From Triatoma infestans (Eukaryota > Arthropoda > Insecta > Hemiptera > Reduviidae): 64,000 nucleotides of DNA. A program made the translations under genes and the position numbers. The notes beneath the pieces were generated by a model. The model made no database searches. It saw only the letters and a program-made list of their open reading frames with translations, and was not told the DNA's origin. Position 1 is the first letter of the stretch, and every line of letters begins with the position of its first letter. The DNA lies in contig JAAEAF010014931.1 of the NCBI GenBank assembly GCA_011037195.1, positions 1 through 64,000 of the forward strand. Reading direction: 5' to 3'. This document shows positions 1-9,566 of the stretch, in pieces.

Positions 1-650
1 TTCCTTCTCTCTTGTCCAGCCTTCGAGCCTTCCAGATCATACATATATATTAAATAACCTTATGCTAACAGACTTCCCCGACTCTGATAATTATGTAAAC
101 CTCTTAACCATTAAATCTATCCATCAAATCAACGCTATATGATTATGTTAATTTATCATTAAGAATAAGAAGTTTTTTACTAAATGAGTGGTAATTTTTT
201 ATTTTTGTTTCGCCTTAATTAATTTTAAATGTATATGGGTTCTGTTATATTTGAAAAATAATTTTTATTTAAGTTTATACTTAATCCTTTTATTTTATTT
301 TATTCTTTATGTGTGATAGAAATTAGAATTAAACTAATAATATTTTGTAAATAATAATAGTAAAGATGCGTTGATAGAAAGAAGGGAAGAAAAAGCTCTT
401 GTAGTAGGATATAGTTTCACTTTCACAAACCTATATTTTGAAATTTGTATTTTATGTATTAAGTACATTTCTGTGTTGTTCTATTTTTTCATTGTCAAAC
501 TCCATGCTAAGGGGAAACCCCAAAAGCATAATGTAATAAATAAATAAATAATTTATATTATTAGCCACCATGTTAGTGAGGGAGCCGGATATATGAAGAA
601 CGAACCTTCTGTTCGGGCCACCCTTAAATATTAATACGCATTCATAATGT
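1..650. other. AT-rich non-coding stretch
   Basis: No open frame or recognisable element. Around 528-552 a run of TAAA/TAAATA units follows a short GC-richer segment, which would fit the simple tail of an old retroelement, but nothing upstream identifies one. Confidence 0.4.
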
Positions 651-910
651 TAAGTATTACTGTTCTCTACTGTGCCTTATCGTTATATTACACTGTGACT
701 GTCCCCTACAGTGCCTTCTCTCTTTATATTACACTGTTACTGACCCCTACAGTGCCTTGTCTTTATATTACACTGCTACTGTCCCCTACAGTGCCTTCTC
801 TCTTTATATTACACTGTTAATGTCCCCTACAGTGCCTTGTCTTATATATATTACACTGTTACTGTTCTCTACAGGGCCTTATCGTTATATTGCACTGTTG
901 TACACTATAT
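651..910. repeat. 39-bp minisatellite, block 1
   Basis: About six units of a 39-bp repeat containing TTATATTACACTGTTACTG and CCCCTACAGTGCCTTGTC. Units differ by point changes and small indels. The block ends in an AT-rich stretch at 905-950. It continues as block 2 at 1237 after an inserted mariner fragment. Open frames over it are by-products of a repeat length divisible by three. Confidence 0.9.
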
Positions 911-949
911 GGTATTGCACTATATATATAGTATATATAACTATATATA

Positions 950-1236
950 CTAGGGTGAAAAGTTCTCGGCCTAGCCCATAGCTGGCACTGCTACAAATGA
1001 AATTACCGTTTTGTTATATTGGCATACTTGTTGCAAAAGTTAATACCAAATGTGAATTGGATCAGACATATAGTTTGTTTTATATGGCTGTTTAAAGGAA
1101 GCGTGTTGTGTGTTTTTTACAAAATGAATAGACTTGATAACGTTCCGACATAAAATTCTTCGTCTTGGATGGTTATCGCCAACAGAAATTCATCCAAAGT
1201 TGGTGAAGTGTTTAAGGAGTCTGCAAAGAGACTGTC
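950..1236 (+). mobile_element. Mariner-like transposon, 5' fragment
   Basis: A TA dinucleotide in AT-rich DNA is followed by a terminal sequence of mariner style (GGGTGAAAAGTTCTCGGCC). About 130 bp on, a short leader precedes sequence whose translation (about 1150-1236) reads LGWLSPTEIHPKLVK, matching the N-terminal helix-turn-helix of mariner transposases (pattern GLSPTEIHxxLVxVY). The frame is broken and the element stops at 1236, where the 39-bp minisatellite resumes; the catalytic DDD domain and the 3' terminal repeat are absent. It is a dead 5' fragment lying inside a tandem array. Class is firm, subfamily is not. Confidence 0.7.
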
Positions 1237-1885
1237 CTGTGCAGTGCCTTGTCTTTATATTACACTGTTACTGTCCCCTATAGTGCCTTGTCTTTATATT
1301 ACACTGCTACTGTCCCCTACAGTGCCTTGTCTTTATATTACACTGCTACTGTCACCTACAGTGCCTTGTCTTTATATTACACTGTTACTGCCCCCTACAG
1401 TGCCTTGTCTTTATATTACACTGTGACTGACCCCGACAGTGCCTTGTCAATTATTGCACTGTTACTGTCCCCTACAGTGCCTTGTCTTTATATTACACTG
1501 CTACTGTCCCCTACAGTGCCTTGTCTTTATGTTACACTGTTTCTGTCCCCTACAGTGCCTTTTCTTTAAATTACACTGTTACTGCCCTCTACAGTGCCTT
1601 GTCTTTATATTACACTGTTACTATCCCCTACAGCGCCTTGTCTTTATATTACACTCTTACTGTCCCCTACAGTGCCTTGTCTTTATATTACACTGTTACT
1701 GTCCTTTACAGTGCCTTGTCTTTTGTTACACTGTACTGTTCTGTAGAGTGCCTTGTCTTTATATTTCACTGTTATTTTTCCCTATAGTTCCTTGTCTATA
1801 CTGTTATTGTCCTCTACAGTGCCTTGTCTTTATATTACACTGTTTCTCCTCTACAGTATCTTGTCTTTATATTACACTGTTACTA
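1237..1885. repeat. 39-bp minisatellite, block 2
   Basis: About sixteen head-to-tail copies of the same 39-bp unit as block 1. The best-preserved stretch is 1240-1720; the end is more degenerate, with shortened units near 1720-1860. The unit is 13 codons long, so all three plus frames stay open and yield repeats such as ALSLYYTATVPYS. These are not credible proteins. Confidence 0.93.
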
Positions 1886-3790
1886 TCTGGATATCATTGA
1901 TAGAAGTGAAATATCTTGCAGAAATTCCGAATTTGAAGGAAATAAATTGAAACATGATGTTTAACTTTACTGTTTTTTTTTCAGCTCTCATTGTTTTTTT
2001 GTTTTCTTCGACAAAGGCTCTTGCAGTTTTTTTTATTAGCTATATATACTGTGCCTTTCATTGCGGTGCTCCCCCCTTGTGTAAAACTGAAGTCAACCAG
2101 ATATTCAGACAAAATTCCAGGTTTGTAGGCAATCTGTTAATTAGAGTCGTAACCATGGCAATAAGGCAGAGTCAGGCAGTGTTGCAGCCTTCCATTGTGG
2201 TGCTCCCACCTTGTGTAAAACTGAAGATGGCAAGAAGGCAGAGTCGGGCAGTGTTACACTGCAGATTTTTTAATGTATTGAACTATCTTGCTATAGACTT
2301 TCTTTGCGAGCCTACTTTAAGCTGGACAGAACACTGAATTAATAATGCCCGGTATATATCAACATTATGCTGAACAGCTATGACAAATATGTTATACATA
2401 GAGACAGATAAAAATTGAATAAATGAAATTGTAGCTTTAGAAGTGAGCTGAGGGATCTTTCATGATAATAAATTCAATGAGCTGCATGAAGCACGTCGTA
2501 CTGCTTTAATACGCAACTGTCAGGAATGTGAACATTTCACTTGAACTGGAATGGCAGCTCAAGAAAGGGCGTACACAGCAGATCAGTGTGCGTAAGATGC
2601 AAGGTAGCTGGTTGGTAGATCGAAGGCCGTCGGAGAACGGCCTTGTACAGCCCCCCGCCACGGATACATACCACTCAAATACAAACCTTGATCTGATCGC
2701 TGCCCATTTCTAATTAATTAAATTCTTTTATCTTTTAAGGGCGATCATCTGATCTTCTAAATATATATTTATTGCTTCATAATTGTCATTAGTATTTTTA
2801 ATAATGTATTCTTTTAAAATCACATAAAGATATACAATAATGAAAACGAATTAAACCTGGTGCGTGTGTATAGGCACTGTAATTAAGATGTGACCTCAGT
2901 TCACTTTTCATATTTTGTACTTTCTTTGAATTACAAAAATTAAATATCATCACAACTTTCCCTTACACAGCGGCCGCTCGTGGTAGTGAGAATGAAGGTT
3001 TAACAAATATGCAATAAATTAAAATTTAACTTAGCTAACAGGAGGTACTAAAAATTTCAAGTATTGTGGACTACTACAATAAAATTGGAGGTAAGTGTAC
3101 ATTAAGAACCTACCATAAAATATTCTGTAATATCATGTAACTCTGGATTTCATCAAGAGGTTTGCTTTCCTTTGCAAAAACATAAAACAAATAGATAAGG
3201 CAAAAGTGTTATCAAACAATATGAGAAAGGTCCATAGACCAAATATTTTATCTTAAATAACTATTGGAACTCGAGTTTGAAAGTTTGTTTTGTATTTTCT
3301 TATATAAACCAAATTAACTTGGAGTTTTGGTCTAACATTTCTTTACAAATTAGGATAGAGAATGTAATTTGTTTAATTTTCTTACTCTCAGTCACAGGTG
3401 AAATTTTATACAAGGAAGACTGTTTGCTATCGAAATGCTGAAACAACGCCAACATTGTTGAATATGTGGATGGGTCCACAATGCTGGATAAAATACCAAA
3501 CGCCAACGTTCATTAAACATTTAAAGTTCACAGTTACCAGTGTATAAACAAGCCATAAGGGAATTAAATTTCGAAAATTGAAAAATCAAAGTTAAAAGAT
3601 GTAAATGTTTAAATAGTTATAAGGCTTTTTTAACATTTTACTTGTCCAAACATCTGTTGTTACAAAACAAAGTGAATTGTTACTGTAGAACATACAAAAT
3701 GTTGGGAATTATTTTAAAAATGAAATAAAATAATGAAACAAAACATCATTAAAGCCCGAAGAAAAATAAAAAATTGAAGTTCAATAAAAT
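1886..3790. other. Non-coding stretch, no gene recognised
   Basis: AT-rich except for 2500-2690, which is richer in GC and contains a short self-complementary segment (GGCCGTCGGAGAACGGCC at 2625-2642). An open frame of 127 codons at 1954-2337 matches nothing I know and overlaps a local duplication. A 68-codon minus frame at 3300-3506 is also unrecognised. No splice structure or promoter can be supported. Confidence 0.4.
2060..2265. repeat. Diverged direct duplication
   Basis: Segment GGTGCTCCCCCCTTGTGTAA near 2068 recurs near 2199 as GGTGCTCCCACCTTGTGTAA, both followed by AACTGAAG. A second segment, ATGGCAATAAGGCAGAGTC near 2155, recurs near 2226 as ATGGCAAGAAGGCAGAGTC. The order suggests a short tandem duplication with internal rearrangement. 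Confidence 0.7.
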
Positions 3791-3909
3791 ATAAGAAAAA
3801 ATCTGGTATGACACTGTCTCTTTCTGCAGTTTACAGAATTATAATTGACAATTTTCTTCAGACATCATTTTTATCAGAGACATTTTCCGTGATAGCTTCT
3901 TTTGGTGGT

Positions 3910-3947
3910 CATCGACCGGTTTCCGGCGTTCGCCCATCATCAGGATG
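3910..3947 (-). ncRNA. Hammerhead ribozyme-like motif
   Basis: Read on the minus strand: CATC, CTGATGA, a T, hairpin GGC-GAAC-GCC, GAAA, CCGGTC, GATG. The flanking CATC and GATG can pair as helix I, the hairpin is helix II, and GAAA plus GTC supply the remaining core and cleavage-site positions of a type I hammerhead with a minimal helix III. Seen: all motif strings in order. Inferred: ribozyme function. Confidence 0.55.
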
Positions 3948-4065
3948 TTTTTGACAAAACAGTGTGATAACATACACAGAGCAAATTCAGTTAATACACA
4001 AGTATTAATTCGAGTGTATTAACTGAATTTGCTCTGTGTATGTTATCACACTGTTTTGACAAAAA

Positions 4066-4103
4066 CATCCTGATGATGGGCGCACGCCCGAAACCGGTCT
4101 ATG
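4066..4103 (+). ncRNA. Hammerhead ribozyme-like motif (helix I mismatched)
   Basis: CATC at 4066, CTGATGA at 4070, hairpin GGGC-GCAC-GCCC at 4078-4089, GAAA at 4090, CCGGTC at 4094, then TATG instead of GATG. The core is intact but the first helix I pair is a C-T mismatch, so this arm may be weakened relative to other copies. Confidence 0.5.
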
Positions 4104-4979
4104 ACCACCAAAAGAAGCAGCTATCACGGAAAATATCTCTGATACTTTCCAGCTCTGCGGATCCAACCACAACAATTATAATTTTACTAAATGATTACTT
4201 GGCTGCAATTTTATGTCAATTTGAGAATCTAAATTTAATAGCGTGACTTGTTGAGGAAAGCATAACTTCTCCCTCTCCCCTTAAACTTCTTTTGTCCATT
4301 AAGTACCAGTGTCCTGTCTATAGGACATACATTTTAATGTTACAACATGCTTGTGAATGCATTCATTCCACTTTGGCAGGTCTAGACATGTTCTTCGACA
4401 GGCCCCTATATAGATTGCTCTGAGTGTCATTTGAAAGTGAAGCTATTTAGAGTGAAAAGTTCGCTTTTATTTGTGCTCCAGGTTATTGAACTAAAATAGC
4501 ACTTTTGAGGAAACCACAACCCCACCCCTTCCCCATAATATTATTTACATGATAGAATTGTGTAATAAATGAAATAGAGGAAACCGTAATCTCCTCCAAA
4601 ACTGCTCTCATATGAATTTTCCCGGAGAAATGTTTCAAATAAAGGTTGTCGCTTTTTTGTATCTGTGGTTCGTATACCATGTTTAAAGAAAATCACAAAA
4701 ACTGAAAAAACAGAAATGTGGCACTTCTGAATAATGAATTTTGCCCGTAATCTTGGTGTCTGATGCGGTGGTAGTACCTAAACAGAATACTAACTTTGCA
4801 TTTTTCATTTTTGGATATTCTTTTCACACACATCCCCACACATGTAGACCATTTTCTGTAACTTAATTTCGAAAATCTGGCACGATCGCAATACTTCCTC
4901 TAACAGTTCTCTTTCTTCACTTTATACAACTATAATTATCTGCATTGGTCACACCAACCTGTTTCTGGTATAAATAATT

Positions 4980-5208
4980 TTTTTTTTTTTAATTTAAGGC
5001 GCGTCAACATCTTTGGTCATTGGCGCCCAAAGCCTTCTCAGTGCACTGTCAGCCTCCCGACAGTGTTCTCTCGTTACAGACAACACTGTCGATCACCGGG
5101 CAGGGAGCTGTAGAGGCTCCTAGGAGAAAAAATCTAAGTGTAGCACTCGAACCCGGGTCCTCTGCGTAGGAGTCAATACGCTAACCACTTAGCTATTCCC
5201 TTCCCTGT
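4980..5208 (-). mobile_element. tRNA-derived SINE, full length
   Basis: On the minus strand the element starts with a tRNA-like head: box A TAGCTAAGTGGTTAGCG (5179-5195) and box B GGTTCGAGTGC (5143-5153), the internal RNA polymerase III promoter. A body with CCCGGTGATCGACAGTGTTG follows, then the tail GTTGACGCGCCTTAAATT and an A run. It is flanked by a perfect 9-bp target-site duplication TAAATAATT (4971-4979 and 5209-5217), so it retrotransposed as a unit. A second tRNA-headed copy lies at 62.9 kb and a tail-only piece at 41.0 kb. Confidence 0.9.
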
Positions 5209-5217
5209 TAAATAATT

Positions 5218-6730
5218 AAATCTGTTAATATTATCACAGCAATAACTTGGTAACAGTGTTGCAGACCGTCAACAAGCTTTTTTCTGCTATAGAATAGTAT
5301 GTTTTGCAATTCATAAATTTTCTGTTGCTAATATCATATGGTGTTCAAATGAGCGGAGCATGATGTAATTTATATTAAAGAAACATAGATGTACACTAGA
5401 CCATTCGCTAAAAATGTTTTTACGTGATCAGGGGACCTCAAAATTGAAACTCAATTTCATATTGAATATTTGAAAATATTGCAAAACTTACTCTAATGTC
5501 TGTAAATGGAAATAAATGAAGAAAATTATATGGAGAAGAAAATTGGAAAGTAAGTGACCTAGATTTATTTCGGAAAGAGTTTTAATTAAACTGTTACCCC
5601 CGAATCTTGACAGATTGGTAGATTTGGTTGTGGAAAACAGAGTATTGTCTAGTCTTTACAAAGCATAAGCATCACTCTAGAATGGCTGCAAAATCCAGTT
5701 AACATATATTTTAGAAAGTAGTAAGTGTTAACTATGAAGAAAATGATGGTGCCAGTTTAATATAATGGAAATTAAGTTAATAAGTTTATGGAAAGAGAAT
5801 ATAAGTTCCTTGATTAGAAATAAAGTAAACATTTACAACATAATACGTGGAGACAATCAGTGAGTAGCAGTTTCCCACCCACACACACACACACAAACAC
5901 AGCCTACTCCGACCCCATCTCATAGTTTCATGAAACTATCTTGCAGAGAAATCTGTTGAAATTCATGTCATGGGAATATAATATTCAAATTGTTGCTTTC
6001 AGTTTTAGTTATAAATTTTCACTTTCATTAATTGTTTTTTAATATTTTCTATCGTATCTCTAGTGAAATTCGACTTGTGAACTTTTTTTATTTTTCTGTA
6101 AGACAAGTATAATGTGTGTTTTATTTATTTCCCAGGCAGGGATTATGTCTTCCAGGCAGGGTATGCTAGGTGTACGCTATCCAAACATTAAATCGCCTCA
6201 TCACGTGTATTTTTTTGCATTATTATTTCACAGAATCCCTTAATATTAATAACTTGCTTAATTAAAATTGAATTCTAGGGGAGGAGAAGTTTTGGTGCTA
6301 AATAATGGCGGTAATAGTGCGGTGAGCTGTATGCAGTACGGACACCTTTGACCCAGTTAAACAAGAAGTACACTAGCTGTATTCAGCACGGACACCATTG
6401 ACCCAGTTAAACAAGAAGTACACTAGCGCCTGGTCAAATTCTAACTTTGTTGATGTAAAGCGGTGAAAAGGCGCGTCAGGGTGTGTGCGCACCCACCTAC
6501 TGAATATAATATACCACTTTTCTAACTTATCTCTCTTTATCAATCAAATTAATCTTTGTTCAAGCAATTAAACCTCTTTCAATCAAACAAAGTTCAAAGT
6601 TCAATGAACAAATTCAAAGTCTTTGAATAAAGGTTTAAACTGCTAGGATTAAAATTTAATTGCCTGAAGACACTTTATTATGAGAAGCTATTGATTACTT
6701 AATTATCGATTTAAAAATTAGCTGTTATTT
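5218..6730. other. AT-rich stretch with a (CA)n microsatellite
   Basis: No coding signal. A CA repeat lies near 5878-5900. A 50-bp tandem duplication (6325-6424) is listed separately. Nothing else recognised. Confidence 0.4.
6325..6424 (+). repeat. 50-bp tandem duplication
   Basis: Two adjacent 50-bp units, each starting AGCTGTAT and holding ACCCAGTTAAACAAGAAGTA, differing at three or four positions. Too short a series to call a satellite. Confidence 0.9.
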
Positions 6731-6734
6731 TAAG

Positions 6735-7425
6735 TTTTGTGAGTTCTTCGCAGAACAAAAATAAAACCAGAACTCTAGCTTTGAATGAACCACTCTGATA
6801 TTGAGGGAAATCTGAAACCAGCCTGAATTAATGAAAAGAAGCATGCTACGCGGATAAAATCCTTGAAACGTTGACCTTAGCATTCATAAAGTTAGTGTGT
6901 GGGGAGCCACACACTGTACATGTTGGTTTTTAAGACATACCAGATATTAAATGTACGTACATTGCAGACCACGGGGCAGCGCAATCATCAAGCCCCAGAA
7001 ATACTGGCTGTGCGAAAATGTAACGTAAATTCTATTTTTCAGAAGCCACAGATAGAAGATATACACTTTCCAGATAAATGACCCCAGCAGAAGTGATCAG
7101 TTTATAAATGTGCAGTTACCTTTTCACATTTAAAGAAAATCGTTCGAAAATCAAGTATTCTCTGAAAAAATCAATTTAAAAAAGTGTTACGATCATAACA
7201 GCAGATAAAAGGAATCTAAAGCGAACAGAATGAACTGCTAAGGCAACTCAACGTTTCGAGGATTTTGTCCGTCGTAGCTTTATCTCTCTTTATCGGTTTA
7301 ATCTTCTTTACAGCAATTTAGACCGATTTCGGATTTTCCTCCAATGTCAGAATGGGTCCATTCAACATTAGAGTTCTGGTTCATTGTAGTTCTGCGCGAA
7401 GAACTCACAAAACTTGAATGAGTTG
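6735..7425. mobile_element. Foldback element, family B (large copy)
   Basis: Inverted arms: 6735-6885 begins AAGTTTTGTGAGTTCTTCGC, and 7220-7425 ends with the complement GAAGAACTCACAAAACTT. The arms also share GATAAAATCCTTGAAACGTTG against CAACGTTTCGAGGATTTTGTC. The spacer (about 6890-7215) has no gene. The arms hold degenerate hammerhead-like strings: on minus CTGACATTGGAGG, ATCCGAAATCGGTC (7321-7350); on plus CTGATATTGAGGG, then GAAACCAG (6794-6822). The same block order recurs at 21865-22027. Confidence 0.75.
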
Positions 7426-7429
7426 CAAA

Positions 7430-8805
7430 TTTACTAGGATTTTATCATAATTTCTCTATAACACTTGACTAGCCCGCGAATAATAATAGATTTTTTGTGT
7501 CATCCGAATTCTGGTGACGAGACGGTCAAAGTGATAAAAACTGTTTCTGACTTTCAATAATTCATTTTGTCTCTTATCCAAAATTTGATTAATTAATAGT
7601 AATTAATACTTTGTATAATCTGCAGTATATTTTTCAGTTATAAAGAGGTATGTAGTTTAGAGGCGTTCACACTAGGCTTCAAGTCCGCCTGAAGATCATT
7701 GGAGCTTATTGTATAAACGCTGACAATTTGATTTAGGCTAATCTTCAAAGTCTAGGCAGTTCTTATTCCTTAAATTAAGTAGTTAAAAGGCGGTGGTGGT
7801 AAAGAAATAAGCTAAATCACAATAAGCGGCTTAATAATGCAAATTCAGACATATAGATTCCGGATATTCAATTAGAGAGCAAATAAAATTTAAAGATTAA
7901 CATGGGTGGTTGAGAATTATGTAGGCAGAGTCTTTATCAGAGCTTGACTTTTACCGAAGAGATTTATTTTCTGAAAGTGTGAAAATCCCGAGCAACAGAA
8001 TGCCGCGCAAAGCAGCCATTAACCTCAACTTTCGAGACTAACCGCTCATACAACCTCAACTCGATCCACTGACCGATTTCACCGGATAACTGTACTACCA
8101 GAGAATAATTAACTGAAAGTCTGCAAATTGACTAGGCTGTTGCGTACTATTAAAGATTTGAAGTGGGGTGAAACACTCATGTCCTTTTCTTGTCTTCTTT
8201 TACATCAATTATAAAATTTTTGTTGACAAATGTTCTTCAAAAATGGAACTTTTACTATCAATTTGTCTTTGTGTTTAGTAAGTTGTTTTGCAGTTGATAC
8301 TTGCTATAAACTTGGATAACGTTTGAAAACAGGTCACCTAATGGTTGTAGTTCGTGTGAAGATCATGGAAACCAGGAATATGAAAGCAAGTAATTTAATA
8401 TTACCCATTAAGTTCGGACTGGCTAATGGGCCAATCATATATATTAAACGGCGCTTGAGAGGAAATCTTGTCAATTCAGTTCATTCTCCATAAAAAACAT
8501 TTCAAATAAAAGTAAAAAAATTATGTGAAGTAAAAGATTAAAGGAAGTTTTCTGCGTTTTTGAAGAAATTATTGTTTTGAAAATTGAATTATTTTAATTG
8601 AATGTTTTAGTAAAGTTTAAGGACTAGTTGATTTGGATACAAACAAATTAGGATTTATTAAACAAAACAATAACATTTCGAAAACACGAATATTTGAACA
8701 AATATTAGCACAATATTTGAACTGTACTGATTACTTAGAAACTGGCTATCATTATAATATAATATAATAATTTAAATCTAGTTAGATTATGAAACACATT
8801 TTTCT
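7430..8805. other. Non-coding stretch
   Basis: AT-rich, no open frame of note, no repeat family recognised. Confidence 0.4.
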
Positions 8806-8809
8806 AAAA

Positions 8810-9566
8810 AAGTTGTAAAATATGACAATATTCCACTAAAATCAATGACTAAGTTTGCTTTTAAACTCCAGAAATAAAAAAGCAATGTCAACTTCCGATA
8901 AAGTAATTTTAAGTTTGGATACAATTGCCTAAATATATTAATAATATTGAAGTAAAGACAGAGTTCGTAAATTATTTGTATAACATTTTAATATCAATTT
9001 AACAATAAATTAGTATTAGAAAACTTGATATAATTTTACTTAACTTTAACCAAATGTTTTGCAATGTTTCCCCTTTTCTTTAGATAACTTTCTCTTAGAA
9101 GTTACCATACATGTTTTACTAGTTTTTATATCCTTTCTTAATTAGCTAAAAAGTTGCAGGAACAAGTTCAAGATTCCTCTGATTTTCCATTATTGAGATA
9201 CTACCTACATACACACACACACCATACGCTAAAAACATTTCTTTCGCCCTCGGGAGTGCTAAAAACAAGTATTTCTGGTGAAAAACTTAATTTAGACATT
9301 AGACACGATGCAATACTTTATCTTGATGGCAGCAAGAGAAAGTAAAAAAATCTTGCATTAAACACTCACACGACTTTTTCATAAAACCGTTTACAGAATT
9401 ATATCTATTATTTTATATTACATCTTTACTTTAATATTATTAATATATTTTAGCAATTGCATCCAAACTTAAAATTACTTAATCGGAAGTTGACATCGCT
9501 TTATTTTTTTATTTCTGGTTTAAAAGCAAACTTAGTCATTGATTTTAGTGTAATATTACAAACTTT
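8810..9566. repeat. Inverted repeat pair, about 150-bp arms
   Basis: Left arm (about 8810-8962) includes CACTAAAATCAATGACTAAG and AAGTTTGGATACAATTGCC. Right arm (about 9418-9566) includes their complements, GGCAATTGCATCCAAACTT in near form and TTAGTCATTGATTTTAGTG. The spacer of about 455 bp holds the tail of one DR1 unit and the head of the next, so the pair brackets a DR1 junction. No coding capacity. Confidence 0.75.

Larger units (their letters stand above)
3870..4178. mobile_element. Palindromic (foldback) element with hammerhead-like motifs, copy 1
   Basis: Two inverted arms of about 135-150 bp meet near 4010. The left arm contains GTGGTCATCGACCGG and the right arm its inverse, CCGGTCTATGACCAC; the arms also share ACTGAATTTGCTCTGTGTAT and its complement. 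Ends resemble those of the copies at 23720 and 30566 (TTCCGCAGAGCTGGAAAG; here complemented near 4150-4165). It interrupts a DR1 copy between TTTTCTTCAGACA and AATTATAATTTTACT. No coding capacity. Each arm carries a hammerhead-type core. Confidence 0.85.
3791..4970 (+). repeat. DR1 dispersed repeat (diverged copy), split by a foldback element
   Basis: Starts with the DR1 head (AATCTGGTATGACACTGTC, then CTGCAGTTTACAGAATTATA), is interrupted by the foldback element at about 3870-4178, resumes with ATAATTTTACTAAATGATTA, and runs through the characteristic blocks 'gaattttcccggagaaatg' and 'aatctggcacgatcgcaat' to a degenerate tail. DR1 is my label for a repeat seen about ten times in this window; it has no coding capacity. 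Confidence 0.7.

Noticed and set aside
1169..1900. Overlapping plus-strand ORFs of 85-153 codons
   Set aside because: They translate the 39-bp minisatellite, which is 13 codons long and open in three frames; no start context or family likeness.
5143..5195. Possible tRNA gene on minus
   Set aside because: Box A and box B are present, but the sequence is the head of a SINE with target-site duplications; no complete cloverleaf can be drawn.
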